From: Saccharomycopsis phalli
Lineage: Eukaryota; Ascomycota; Saccharomycetes; Ascoideales; Saccharomycopsidaceae
Length of the DNA stretch: 64,000 nucleotides
Direction: 5' to 3'
Assembly: GCA_020342235.1 (NCBI GenBank)
Contig: CP073214.1
Span: 1,054,001-1,118,000 of the forward strand
Numbering within the stretch: the stretch's first letter is position 1; each line of letters starts with the position of its first letter. Both the position numbers and the translations under genes were made by a program. Below, in pieces: positions 46,649-56,558 of this stretch. A model generated the notes under the pieces. It was not told the DNA's origin and did no database searches. It worked only from the letters and a program-made list of their open reading frames with translations.

Positions 46649-49315
46649 TTAGTTATACCAAAGAGAATTTAACCTCTTCTTTTCGATCATTATCTGACTG
46701 ACAATGGTGATCAATACTAGCCCCACGATCGTCACCAATAATTTTCCCTTGCTGAAACTAGAACTGAGCAAGTCAAATTGCAATGACGGATAGATCTTAG
46801 TGCAGAAAATATCGTTGTTTAAGTAGCAAACAATCGAGGTCGATTCCAAGTTAGTGGCAGCCGAGAAAAACTGCGCCTTTTGCCGACTGTTACTCAATAT
46901 TGTTCTCTTGTGGGTAATGATATCATTGTTTGTCACCGGTAAGTTAGAATCATATGGCATGAACATAAATTCTTCCTTCTCTGCCTTGGTCAAATCGCGC
47001 CCTTCTACTCTTCTAGCATTCAAAAGAAACTTGGGCAAGAGAAGAATCTGTCCGTTGCTGAGCTTCAAAATAATACTCTTGGAAGTTATATCAAATCTGG
47101 TCTTTGATATGATAATGTCCTCGACTTTTAATGGAAGATTGAACGACTTAAACTTAGTGAACGGTGTACTCAACTCCTGTTTAATAGATGAAAAGTTTTG
47201 GTGATTACTCAAAGTCTTTTCATCAGAGTACTTGGACTCATAGAACTCGACGACATTGATCTTAGTCGAGGCTACCGGGAAGTAGCTATAGAACGAATAA
47301 ATCAAATAATAGTCGTTCAAAACAATTTGGAAACTGTCCATATCGATCTTATCCTTTTGCAAATGCGAAATTGATTTTATTAGTTGTCCAGTTACCAAGT
47401 CAATGATGTTTAAAGTAATCAGTTGTTGTACTCTATTGTAAACAGTAATAACACCAAAGTTTGGATACTTGAACTTATAAAGCACTGATTTGTCACCAAG
47501 AATCAAACCAATTGCCGATTTGTCATTCTCATTGTGGCTATTGTGAGTGGTACTGATAATCTTCTCTTCATCTGAATTGACCTTGAAGGTCCAGGTCGGC
47601 GTTACTTTTTTGGTACTACCATTGACAACATACCCAGAAACACTCAAACCATCCTCAACGCTAAAGTATATTTCTGAGGCGATTCTCTCCTGATTGTTAG
47701 ACACATACTGTAGCAGAGAATCTTGTACGGCAACATAGTCGACATTGTATGGATGACTATAGTCCGTTTGGTATTGGATAGCAATTAATTTCGAATTAAT
47801 TGGGAGTTCGGATTTCTTGGACAGAATAACTTTCCCGTTTATAGAATCAACTTGAACAATATCTCCATTACTGTAAATCACCTCAACAACTTTCAGATCA
47901 CCCATGAGTTTAGTCACATGGCTATCTCCTTGGGAGAACAAGGTGGATTTCCAGTTAACACTGCCATTATCCAACTCGATATTTACCAAATTTCCGTTGG
48001 ATGTTAAGGCAATTAATTGCTGGTCAAGCCCAAATTCGGCCCTTGACTTACTCTCTGAACCCAAAATCGCACTTAAATAGTCACGTGCGCTATAAGTTTG
48101 CAAAATAGTCTCAACGTTCTGAAGCAACTTCCAATGCTCAGTCCATCTTTTCAAGATTCCATCAAGGATTCCAGATTCCTCTTCATTTAAGTAATAGTTA
48201 TACTCTCTGGTTTGTTGTTCGTAGTTCTTGTGAGGGTCAACAATAACGTAATGTGTCACTTGACTCAACGACTCATCACGTTTCCAGAGCACAAGTCCAT
48301 CAGAAATTGATACAATATCCAACTCGACAGTTTCAAGAACAACATTGAATTGCTGCTTCTTCGAAATCTGGAAGCTAGCAGATTTAATATTTGCAGTAAG
48401 ATGGTGCGGGAATCTAGCCAATTGTGCACCAAGGCCACTGTCAAAGATGAAGAATTCCTCGTCAGTAACTGCAGCAACATGTTGATCATCTACAGGGAAC
48501 GCTTGTTTCACTAACCCAGAAGAGGGGAAGATTTCTGTGTTAGTAACAGCAATGAAAGAGTTCAAATCAAGTAACTCGTATTGCGAAACTTTGTAGTCTG
48601 TCTTGATGATCTTGTTTTTGCTAAAATCCAGAGAGTCTTTAATTTCCACAATGTTAATTAATCCCTTGGACTCGAGGAAAACTTTGTTGTACCATATGCC
48701 CAAAACACCATCGTTGGCAGGTAATGTCTCCTTGGAAACAATCTCGGACTTGACACTATCAAATGAATAAACATTTTTTTGATCAGTTAATAGCACTGAC
48801 TGGCCATTTGGAAGTATATGGGCACGTACTGGACCAACAAAACTTTGGCCACTGACTGCAAGAGAAATTTCAAGGGCTTGATTTAGTAAAAGAATTTGAT
48901 TCGTATCATCTATGAGCACTGCAAAAAAAGATGCAGAGTTCTTAAATGAAGCGAAATCCTTTACTGGATATTCCAAAGTCAACTGTTTGACTAAGAAACT
49001 GGTGTTCTTATCCCATACCTGCACAATGTTCTCTGACGCAGTGATGATTATTTTATCGTATACCTCAAGAAATGAAGTCTCCCAACTACCTTCCCGTAAC
49101 TTCTGGCGCCATTTAATTTCTCCCTTGTTGCCATTATCTACAACAGACAAGATATCAGCCTTGGATAAAACCACAAATTCTCCATCATTAGACAACTTTG
49201 AAAGATGTGGTTCTCCCAACTGCTGAAGTTGCCAGTCAACTTTAAACGCCTCGTCGTCATAAACAGCAAAGGTTACTGCTGCAAGAGTAAATAGCAACCA
49301 GATATACCGCAACAT
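46649..49315 (-). CDS. EMC1: ER membrane protein complex subunit 1
   Basis: Largest subunit of the EMC, the insertase for tail-anchored and multi-span proteins in the ER. The ATG at 49315 gives 888 residues with a clean signal peptide (MLRYIWLLFTLAAVTFA, then VYDDEAFKVDW); the frame allows a start at 49381, which would bury the signal 22 residues in. The lumenal part is a PQQ-like beta-propeller (EIKWRQKLREGSWETSF, GSVNWKSTLFSQGD). The C-terminal DUF1620 region shows MFMPYDSNLPVTNNDIITHK, and the single transmembrane helix (LLVTIVGLVLITIVSQIMI) with a short cytosolic tail ends the chain. It converges on the PalH-type gene with one base between stops. Confidence 0.9.
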   Translation of the reverse strand: MLRYIWLLFTLAAVTFAVYDDEAFKVDWQLQQLGEPHLSKLSNDGEFVVLSKADILSVVDNGNKGEIKWRQKLREGSWETSFLEVYDKIIITASENIVQVWDKNTSFLVKQLTLEYPVKDFASFKNSASFFAVLIDDTNQILLLNQALEISLAVSGQSFVGPVRAHILPNGQSVLLTDQKNVYSFDSVKSEIVSKETLPANDGVLGIWYNKVFLESKGLINIVEIKDSLDFSKNKIIKTDYKVSQYELLDLNSFIAVTNTEIFPSSGLVKQAFPVDDQHVAAVTDEEFFIFDSGLGAQLARFPHHLTANIKSASFQISKKQQFNVVLETVELDIVSISDGLVLWKRDESLSQVTHYVIVDPHKNYEQQTREYNYYLNEEESGILDGILKRWTEHWKLLQNVETILQTYSARDYLSAILGSESKSRAEFGLDQQLIALTSNGNLVNIELDNGSVNWKSTLFSQGDSHVTKLMGDLKVVEVIYSNGDIVQVDSINGKVILSKKSELPINSKLIAIQYQTDYSHPYNVDYVAVQDSLLQYVSNNQERIASEIYFSVEDGLSVSGYVVNGSTKKVTPTWTFKVNSDEEKIISTTHNSHNENDKSAIGLILGDKSVLYKFKYPNFGVITVYNRVQQLITLNIIDLVTGQLIKSISHLQKDKIDMDSFQIVLNDYYLIYSFYSYFPVASTKINVVEFYESKYSDEKTLSNHQNFSSIKQELSTPFTKFKSFNLPLKVEDIIISKTRFDITSKSIILKLSNGQILLLPKFLLNARRVEGRDLTKAEKEEFMFMPYDSNLPVTNNDIITHKRTILSNSRQKAQFFSAATNLESTSIVCYLNNDIFCTKIYPSLQFDLLSSSFSKGKLLVTIVGLVLITIVSQIMIEKKRLNSLWYN

Positions 49316-49411
49316 GTGGACCAGGCTACTGGAGAACAGAAATTCAACCATCGAATTATACACGTGATTATGCATTACCATACATTACCATACATTATTG
49401 AGCATATAAAC

Positions 49412-51169
49412 TTAGTTGTTCCAAAAGTAACCTGTCTTCTTCTGGGTGGCTTGTTTCTTCAATTTCTTTTGCATATCCTTTTCGTTCTTGAACGACTCCT
49501 GTCTCTGGACTTTCTGACTGTATCCAACCACGTTTTGAACTACCGCCTCAAACGTTTCATGGTCTTTATTTAAGCTTGTTAGTTCCTCGTGCCATACACT
49601 CAAGAGCCGGCTGAGTTCCACCTCGTACAGCTTTAGGGTACCCAATATATTCTCAAGATCTTCCCCTTTACCATCATTTAGTAATGTCTCATAAAATGTA
49701 GCACTTTGTAGACTGTCTTCAATTCGAGCAAGAACTTCAGAAGAACCGTCCTTTATTGACTGACACTCGCTCTCACTAATGTTAAGATTGTCAATTGACT
49801 TGATAAAAATTGGCTCATTATATGTCTTAGGTACAGCATGTGATTCTTCATTAGAATCCTTGCCTTCCTCCTTCTTTGGCGAATTTTTCTCGGATTTCTG
49901 TGCTCCTTCTGAGCCCTCCTTGCCTTCCTCTATTTGTCCTTCCTGCTTCTCATCGCTAGAACTGTTTTCATTTTTAATTGCTTCTCTAGTAGCTCGCTTG
50001 AGTCCCTCCACTAAATCTTCTCCTCTATTCTCAAAAATAATTCCCGGTGATTTAAGAGCCTCGTGCTCTTCTGTAGGCAATACTTCATCCAAGTCAACTG
50101 GTGCCCCTATACTTATCAACAAATGTCTTCTGATATTGCTTCTTTTCCAGTCAGGTGGTAGCAATTTGGGCACATTGATGAGTTCGTTCCAAACAGCAGC
50201 AGACCGTTCTGACAATATTTCCTGTCCGTCTCCGCTTTGAAATTCTTCAAGCTGGCCTCGGCCATCGTATATATTATCCAATAGTATATTTAACTTAGAT
50301 TTCAATGGCTCGGGACTCTGGAAAATGGACTCTGGAAGTTTTATGTAATCGTTGTTAGGCAATGATGGGACTTGGTGGTCTGCCTCTTCAAAGTCATCAA
50401 AAGAAGCATCAGAAAATTCACCAAAGTCGTCTTCATCATTTGGATTATTCGACTGAATTTCTGGGTCATCCTCTTCCTGTGAGTCAGGCTCCAACAGTGA
50501 TTTAACAGTAGATTCTTCCACAGGTATTTCAGTATCAATGGTCTCGGTGGAAGGTTGGACATCTGGCACTTTAATTCCAGTGACTTCATCAGCGACCTCA
50601 TCAGCGCCTTCATCAGCCGTATCATTTATTCTTTCAGAGGACTCCAATGTCTCAATTTTGTCTTCATTAACACATACCTTTTCAGAGGGCTCGACTACAT
50701 CCTTAGGTGAATTCAAACCTCTATCCTCGTCTGCGGGAGTCTGATTTATCTCTGTCTTGCTTAGTAAATCAGTATTCTCCTTGGACGATACTATTGTTAA
50801 TTCAGAGTCTGGCTCATCCTTTTGTGACTCCATTATTTCAGGACCCTGCCCATGCTCAATCGAAGAAACACTTTCACGATCCACAAAGCTATGCTGCGCT
50901 TCGGTTATTTTATTTTTGTTGACTTCTTTATGATCTTCCTTTATATTATCTATATCACTCTTTGTGGCGCCGTTCTCTTCATCTGTCACCCTATCATGAG
51001 GTTTGACTACATTATGCCCATCAATTTCACCCTCTTCTTTCCCAACAGTTATCTCGCTCAATTTATCGGCGACGTCATTTACCTGAGTGCTTTTATCTAT
51101 ATCGGCATCAGCAATATGTTCATCTAATTCTTCTTTAACATCTTTTCCAATTGTCTCGGTGTCAGACAT
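49412..51169 (-). CDS. Acidic trafficking protein, Laa2/aftiphilin-like
   Basis: 585 residues. The N-terminal ~230 are highly acidic and disordered. Then comes DDFGEFSDASFDDFEEAD, a double acidic-phenylalanine motif of the kind that binds AP-1/GGA ear domains, followed by a folded-looking block (IFQSPEPLKSKLNILLDNIY, VWNELINVPKLLPPDWKRSN, HLLISIGAPVDLDEVLP). A second acidic linker leads to a C-terminal coiled-coil of about 120 residues (LARIEDSLQSATFYETLLND, then VEDSLKN-like helices to KKTGYFWNN). This layout matches yeast Laa2 and animal aftiphilin, adaptors at the trans-Golgi/endosome. The name is probable, not proven. Divergent from PEP7, also an endosomal gene. Confidence 0.55.
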   Translation of the reverse strand: MSDTETIGKDVKEELDEHIADADIDKSTQVNDVADKLSEITVGKEEGEIDGHNVVKPHDRVTDEENGATKSDIDNIKEDHKEVNKNKITEAQHSFVDRESVSSIEHGQGPEIMESQKDEPDSELTIVSSKENTDLLSKTEINQTPADEDRGLNSPKDVVEPSEKVCVNEDKIETLESSERINDTADEGADEVADEVTGIKVPDVQPSTETIDTEIPVEESTVKSLLEPDSQEEDDPEIQSNNPNDEDDFGEFSDASFDDFEEADHQVPSLPNNDYIKLPESIFQSPEPLKSKLNILLDNIYDGRGQLEEFQSGDGQEILSERSAAVWNELINVPKLLPPDWKRSNIRRHLLISIGAPVDLDEVLPTEEHEALKSPGIIFENRGEDLVEGLKRATREAIKNENSSSDEKQEGQIEEGKEGSEGAQKSEKNSPKKEEGKDSNEESHAVPKTYNEPIFIKSIDNLNISESECQSIKDGSSEVLARIEDSLQSATFYETLLNDGKGEDLENILGTLKLYEVELSRLLSVWHEELTSLNKDHETFEAVVQNVVGYSQKVQRQESFKNEKDMQKKLKKQATQKKTGYFWNN

Positions 51170-51210
51170 GCTGTATTTTTACAACTCCAAGTTGTTCACA
51201 AATGTTAGCA

Positions 51211-51223
51211 CACGTGTCACGTG
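51211..51223. promoter_or_regulatory. Two adjacent CACGTG elements
   Basis: CACGTG at 51211-51216 and again at 51218-51223 in the spacer between the LAA2-like gene and PEP7, about 45 bases from the LAA2-like ATG. Cbf1/bHLH-type sites. Confidence 0.4.
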
Positions 51224-51373
51224 ATGCGTACAAGCTGCCAGGAATCAGTGATGAAGACATTGTCAAGTCAAAGACGGAGTAGTAGACATAGAAAATTATT
51301 AATATCCACAAGTAGCTGAATTGCGAAAATGAGAATCTCCATTGTATAATATAGAGCCAGCTGGGATGATACC

Positions 51374-51380
51374 CGGGTAA
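51374..51380 (+). promoter_or_regulatory. Reb1-type site upstream of PEP7
   Basis: CGGGTAA, 51 bases before the PEP7 ATG in a divergent promoter. Confidence 0.35.
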
Positions 51381-51430
51381 CTCTGATCTATATAGGAGAA
51401 GAACTAGCAGGCTATAGATTATGACTATAT

Positions 51431-53233
51431 ATGAGTAAAAGCACAAGTAAGCCTCGGAGGGTTATTGGAGGTAATATTCAAAATGGCGCGGCTGTGCCCA
51501 GGAAACAGCAGACTACCAAGCTGATAGAGGAAATAAATATGGAAAACGAAGGAATAATATGCCCTAGTTGCAATTTGGATATGAGCAACTTGTTGGAGTT
51601 AAATCGCCATATTGATGAGTATCATATTATTGATGATGAAGGTGATAGTAGTAGTAATGGGATATTTGATGAAGGTAATAATAGCAGCAATGGAATATTC
51701 GATGAGGACGTGATCAAGCTGTGGATAAAGAATAAAATTAAAATGCCAAATGTGAGGTTAAACAATATCAACAACAACTTGTTGAATATCAATGAGTTTA
51801 TCTTGTCTGCAAATTCATCAAATGCGGATCTAAATGAAACTGCAAGTTCAAACGAGGCGCTGAACAATGGCATAGCTACTGCGAGTAATGGCGTTAAGAA
51901 AAAGAATCAGAGGAAGCAACAAGAGTTGGTGAAAAAGTACAAGCAGCAGGTTTTTAATTCCATTGATAAAAGCAAGTGGAAAAAAGGTCATACTTGTCAT
52001 GTGGAAGGATGCTTGCAATATATTAATGACAACGAGTCAAACTATCACAACAACTGTTTTAAATGTGGCAGAACATTTTGCCCAAAACATCTACTGGCGG
52101 AAATGAAGCTAGGAAAATTTGGACAGTACGATGTGAACAATGGAGTATGGTTCCAATGCTGTCTTGAGTGTTTTCGTGCCAAGCCTGGATACTACCGACT
52201 TGGTAGCTACAAGGATCTCAGTAGTAAGTTTTTTGAAATACGTAGCAAGAAGACAGAGCTTAATAAGTTGGAGTATTTGAAAATATTTAAGCGGCTTGAA
52301 ACATACGTGTGCTCGTTGATTGATTTGTACTATACGTACTACTACACTAAGAGCAACCAGCTACTTAAGTTGTTGGGCTTCAACGAGAATAAAAAGAAAA
52401 TACAAAATAGGAGTTATTGGCAGGATGAAAGCACAGTGAATAACTGCGAGGTGTGCGTGAGAGATTTCAACTCATTTATAAGGAAGCACCACTGTAGATT
52501 ATGTGGAATAGTTGTGTGTGATTTCAATTGTTCAAAAGAAATTCCAGTGAGATTTTTCATGTCCATTGTGAGGCATGACAAGTATGAATATGTCAAGGAT
52601 AAACTTCAGAATGAGAAATTACGGATATGCTTGAATTGCAAACCCTTGTTGTTCAAGAACCGCAATGATAAAACAAATGAGTTGATGAGCAATTTGGAGA
52701 TTTTGTTGTCTATCAAGAATAAGATTAGCTTGCTGCTTCCTCGGTTTGAGACGCTAGTAGAACGCTATGAAAATTCACCTGACAATGTGAAGCTTTTGGA
52801 GGAATTGGAAGGGTTGAGAACAGTTATCATGAAACACTTGACTAACTTGGAGAAAATAACCAAAAGTATTATAATGCAAGATGGGGAAAGCAGCAACGAA
52901 TTGCAAATAATCAATGGTGTGAAAGTTTATAGTCTTGGTTACATTCAAGATACTGGCAGGATCTTAAAACGATTCCAAAAGCTCCTATTAAGCAACCAAA
53001 AGCCTGTTGCAGAAGCAATTGTGATGCCCAAATTACCCGTTGGGAAAATCAAGGAGCTACGAGAAAATTTGATGATATTGAAGGAGCAAAAGTTTTTGAT
53101 TGAACAGACTTTGGAGCGGGCCACCAAGGATAGAAAATTTGATGAGGTGGTGACATTGACAGAAAATATCAAGGAGTTGGATGAAAATATCGGAAGTATC
53201 CAAAGCCAACTCGGTGAAGATTATGGATTCTAA
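51431..53233 (+). CDS. PEP7: FYVE-domain endosomal tether Pep7/Vac1
   Basis: Links Rab5-type Vps21, PI3P and Vps45 for Golgi-to-endosome vesicle fusion. 600 residues, close to S. cerevisiae Vac1 (515). Domains in order: a C2H2-like finger (CPSCNLDMSNLLELNRHIDEYH, from residue 38 or so, split here as CPSCNLDM and NRHIDEYH); an Asn/Ser-rich linker; a first divergent FYVE-like cluster (CHVEGC, CFKCGRTFCPKHL, CCLEC) at ~190-240; the true FYVE domain at ~336-410 with CEVCVRDF and the PI3P motif RKHHCRLCG; then a coiled coil, with a helical hairpin at the C-terminus (KEQKFLIEQTLERATKDRKF) matching the Rabenosyn/Vac1 Rab-binding domain. Confidence 0.92.
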   Translation: MSKSTSKPRRVIGGNIQNGAAVPRKQQTTKLIEEINMENEGIICPSCNLDMSNLLELNRHIDEYHIIDDEGDSSSNGIFDEGNNSSNGIFDEDVIKLWIKNKIKMPNVRLNNINNNLLNINEFILSANSSNADLNETASSNEALNNGIATASNGVKKKNQRKQQELVKKYKQQVFNSIDKSKWKKGHTCHVEGCLQYINDNESNYHNNCFKCGRTFCPKHLLAEMKLGKFGQYDVNNGVWFQCCLECFRAKPGYYRLGSYKDLSSKFFEIRSKKTELNKLEYLKIFKRLETYVCSLIDLYYTYYYTKSNQLLKLLGFNENKKKIQNRSYWQDESTVNNCEVCVRDFNSFIRKHHCRLCGIVVCDFNCSKEIPVRFFMSIVRHDKYEYVKDKLQNEKLRICLNCKPLLFKNRNDKTNELMSNLEILLSIKNKISLLLPRFETLVERYENSPDNVKLLEELEGLRTVIMKHLTNLEKITKSIIMQDGESSNELQIINGVKVYSLGYIQDTGRILKRFQKLLLSNQKPVAEAIVMPKLPVGKIKELRENLMILKEQKFLIEQTLERATKDRKFDEVVTLTENIKELDENIGSIQSQLGEDYGF

Positions 53234-53517
53234 AAAGTGATGGTCCGTCACCCCGTAAAGCAGCTAAATTGTGTACACTAATTTTTGGATAAGATAATAA
53301 AGGTAACCCTCCTGCCAACCACGTAATACTTGGAGAGTCACACGTAAAATAAAATAATTTAAAATATATATTTACACCCGAAAATGGTCCTTATTGTATG
53401 AAATTATCTTATTATTTTTTAAGTGGTGGCATGTATGTGGTATATTCGTTGGCAGTGCCCATTTTCAAGATCCACAGATTTTCTTCCGCTACATTGCTTC
53501 TCTCCATTTTTATTACC

Positions 53518-56448
53518 ATGGACAGAAGGACGCTCCATGATTTAAATCTTCGGGCTTGGGAAGGCGAAACTGTTCTCCAGTTATCGGGTAAGCTAGACAC
53601 TTCTTTAAAGAAAAATTCGTCATTTATCAAGAAAATTAAGTTGGGAATTACCAAGGAAAACTATCAATCGATTCTTAATGACATCAAGACATTATCCTTG
53701 GAAAAATATCTCACTGAAATTATCAACGCGATCAATGAAAGCTTAGACAAAAGCTCCAAGGGGGATGATATTATTGCGATAATTACGATTATTTCGGCAC
53801 TTCATCAACGTTTTTCTGTAAAGTTTACACCTTATATTCTATCTTATATTCTCCAAGGATTCCAAAACAGTACCACTAGTAATCCAGAGGTCTTTGAGGA
53901 CAATATTGAAATCCAAAAATCGGAATTGCTGAGAATCAATAAGCAAAAGACTTATTTGCGGATATTCTCAGAGGGATACATTATTGGGCTATTTATCAAC
54001 TTGACTTACATTGACCAATACCCTAGCTTCATTAAACCTAAAAACACTAATGATTTATTCTTGGTGGTGTTGAAAGAAATTTTAAACTATCAGGTGAAGT
54101 TTGGCAAAAACATATCCATCATCAATCGGTTTTTGAAGTGGTATAAAGACTATATTGACGTTTTACCAGCTGAGATAAACCAATTATTAAGAAACTATGC
54201 CGGGGTTACCTACAAGTACACCAACAAACTCCATGAAAAAATTGTAAAGTTACAAGATAAAAACGCAAAAATTAGTATACGAACTGGAAAATTCAATCCT
54301 GAGTTGGTCAAGTCAATTGGCCTAAATCAACAATTGTTAGACCGGTTCCTCGGTTTGACTGATACTTTGGCTCTGGTGTTAGAAATTGATCCTCTTGTAC
54401 TTCTGGAAGTGGAAAAAGATGAGGAAGACGAGGAAGAAGAATCGATAGTCAATTTAGCTGCTTCAGGGAAAAGTGAAAATGTTGTAAATGGTGTTGCAAT
54501 TTGGGAAAATGATGACGAGCGCAAATTTTACCAAGATTATGTTCCTTTGACTGACAAAGAAACTGAATCATCTAGTGGATCGGACACAACTGATGTTGCA
54601 GGAAAAATGAATGATTTTATCAGCAAACTTGAGAGTTGTACGACAGTGAGGGACGTTGATGCCTTGGCATCTTTATATTGGTCGTCAAGGTTAGACAATA
54701 GAGCGTCTAGAAACCGGATATTGAAGGTATTTTTGGAGACTAATGAAACTGCTAGGTTAAAATATTTTGGTCGCTTTTTGGCTGTCAACAAGCTGAAATT
54801 ATCAGAGCTAATAGAAGAATTGATTGAACAATTGGACAAGTCCTTTAGGTACCAGATTTATTCTTCCAGCGCAACCAGAATCAATTTTCGGAACATTTAC
54901 TTCTTTACTGAGTTGATTAAATTCAACTTAATGCCCATACATATAACATTCCACAAGCTTCGTTCGTTGATATTAAACCTTTCTTCCACAAACAATGTGG
55001 ATAAATTGAGTATTTATTTTGATCAGTGTGGAAGATACTTGTATTATGCAAATGGGTCTGAATCCAAAGCATTGATGGAGGAGATGCTAGAATTATTGAA
55101 GAACAAGCGGAACCAAGGTGCAAGCTTAAGCTTGAACGACAAAATGGCTATTGATAATTTATTGTTAATCATCAAGCCACCGTCTATTAATTCTATTCCT
55201 ACACCAGTGTTTCCTCCGTACCAACAATTTATTATGCTTCTCTTGAACAAGGAAATCAAGCAGTTGGATAAGCTAAGGATGCTTATTAAGAAGTTAGACT
55301 GGGATACGAACTTTGACTTTATCACTAGTATATTCACTAGACCGGAGCGAATTAATTACGATAATATTAATTTACTTGCCAAACTTTTGGGCTTGCTTGT
55401 TCGACACTCGCGGATTCTTGTGGTTTATGTTATTGATGATTTATTAGAGAAAATTCAGAGAGGACTCGAAATCTCCAGTTATAAGTATAACCGGATCAGA
55501 GTAGCGCAAATCCGATACCTTGGAGAATTGATGAACACCAATATCATAAAGCAGCAATTGGTGTTCCGAACCCTATATAAGCTTATTTCGTTTGGGTACC
55601 TGGATATTCCAAGGAAAGATGTTATCAACGAGCTAGATATGCCAAATGATTATTTCAGATTGAATTTGATTCTTATTTTGCTTGAGACTGTGAAGAATAA
55701 GTTGTCTGGATATCCTCAGTTCAATGCCTATTTGTTGCTTTTGAATTATTATATTTTGACCAAGCAACAGCCCTTGTCGATGGAAATAAGGTTCAAGGTG
55801 ACTCAATTTTTTGATTCTATTGAGACATATAAGTATGGCGAGGATATCACGGTTGTGCTTGAAAAGTTGAACGACCAATACAGGCAGGTAGATGCGTTTG
55901 TGGAAGAGGAAGAGGAAGATTTTGGGGATGTAGAGGAAGGTGACGACGATTATATAGCTGAGGAAGACGAAGATGATGACGAGGAAGACGAAGACGAAGA
56001 GTCTGATGAAGAAGAGGAATTGGAGGATGAAATAGAGGATGAGTATGTGGATGATGAAGCAGAAGAAGAATATGACGACGACGATGATGACGACGATGAC
56101 GATGACGACGACGAGGAAGATGAAGATGCAGGAATTGACCGTGGAGACTTGAAGAAATTTGAGGATGATATGAATAAGTTGATTCTAGACTCGTTGGAGG
56201 CGAGAAAGCTAGATAAAATTGCAAAGTTCTCTGCGCAGTTGCCAAAGGAGCAGTCACAGAAGACGGCGGATACAAATTCGCAGGTGGCTTTTTCGTTGGT
56301 GACAAAGTCCAGCAAGGGGAAGCAGTTGATTAAGAAGATTCAAATCTCCAAAGATGAAAAGTTTGCTGCGGACAAGTTGCAACAGCAAGAGAAGACGCGG
56401 AATGAGAAGGAGAGAATCAAGCGCATCGTGTTAAATATGAGAGAGTAG
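53518..56448 (+). CDS. NMD2: Nonsense-mediated decay factor Upf2/Nmd2
   Basis: Bridges Upf1 and Upf3 in mRNA surveillance. The ATG at 53518 gives 976 residues starting MDRRTLHDLNLRAWEGE, which matches the S. cerevisiae Nmd2 start (LHDLNTRAWNGE); the frame is open 40 codons further up, but that part reads like non-coding sequence. Three MIF4G-like helical domains fill most of the chain (FIKKIKLGITKENYQSIL, LKYFGRFLAVNKLKLSELIE, LRNL-type helices through FRLNLILILLETVKNKLSG). Then comes a very acidic tract (~800-900) and a C-terminal basic region that binds Upf1. S. cerevisiae NMD2 has a 5' intron; none is visible here. Confidence 0.9.
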   Translation: MDRRTLHDLNLRAWEGETVLQLSGKLDTSLKKNSSFIKKIKLGITKENYQSILNDIKTLSLEKYLTEIINAINESLDKSSKGDDIIAIITIISALHQRFSVKFTPYILSYILQGFQNSTTSNPEVFEDNIEIQKSELLRINKQKTYLRIFSEGYIIGLFINLTYIDQYPSFIKPKNTNDLFLVVLKEILNYQVKFGKNISIINRFLKWYKDYIDVLPAEINQLLRNYAGVTYKYTNKLHEKIVKLQDKNAKISIRTGKFNPELVKSIGLNQQLLDRFLGLTDTLALVLEIDPLVLLEVEKDEEDEEEESIVNLAASGKSENVVNGVAIWENDDERKFYQDYVPLTDKETESSSGSDTTDVAGKMNDFISKLESCTTVRDVDALASLYWSSRLDNRASRNRILKVFLETNETARLKYFGRFLAVNKLKLSELIEELIEQLDKSFRYQIYSSSATRINFRNIYFFTELIKFNLMPIHITFHKLRSLILNLSSTNNVDKLSIYFDQCGRYLYYANGSESKALMEEMLELLKNKRNQGASLSLNDKMAIDNLLLIIKPPSINSIPTPVFPPYQQFIMLLLNKEIKQLDKLRMLIKKLDWDTNFDFITSIFTRPERINYDNINLLAKLLGLLVRHSRILVVYVIDDLLEKIQRGLEISSYKYNRIRVAQIRYLGELMNTNIIKQQLVFRTLYKLISFGYLDIPRKDVINELDMPNDYFRLNLILILLETVKNKLSGYPQFNAYLLLLNYYILTKQQPLSMEIRFKVTQFFDSIETYKYGEDITVVLEKLNDQYRQVDAFVEEEEEDFGDVEEGDDDYIAEEDEDDDEEDEDEESDEEEELEDEIEDEYVDDEAEEEYDDDDDDDDDDDDDEEDEDAGIDRGDLKKFEDDMNKLILDSLEARKLDKIAKFSAQLPKEQSQKTADTNSQVAFSLVTKSSKGKQLIKKIQISKDEKFAADKLQQQEKTRNEKERIKRIVLNMRE

Positions 56449-56558
56449 TGGAAATGTATACTATACATAAATGGGTCGTTCTAGGAGCAAATTACACAAG
56501 TGTATATATTCATTTCTCGTACATGAAAATAGCCAATGCAAAGGTATTAATTGGTACT

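Noticed and set aside
49316-49381. 22-residue N-terminal extension of EMC1
   Set aside because: It would place the signal peptide inside the chain; the ATG at 49315 gives a normal one.
53398-53517. 40-codon N-terminal extension of NMD2
   Set aside because: The peptide is hydrophobic and unlike Upf2, whereas MDRRTLHDLNLRAW from the next ATG matches the yeast start.
55847-56315. His/Pro-rich and Ser-rich frames opposite the NMD2 acidic tract
   Set aside because: Shadows of GAT/GAA/GAC runs in another frame.
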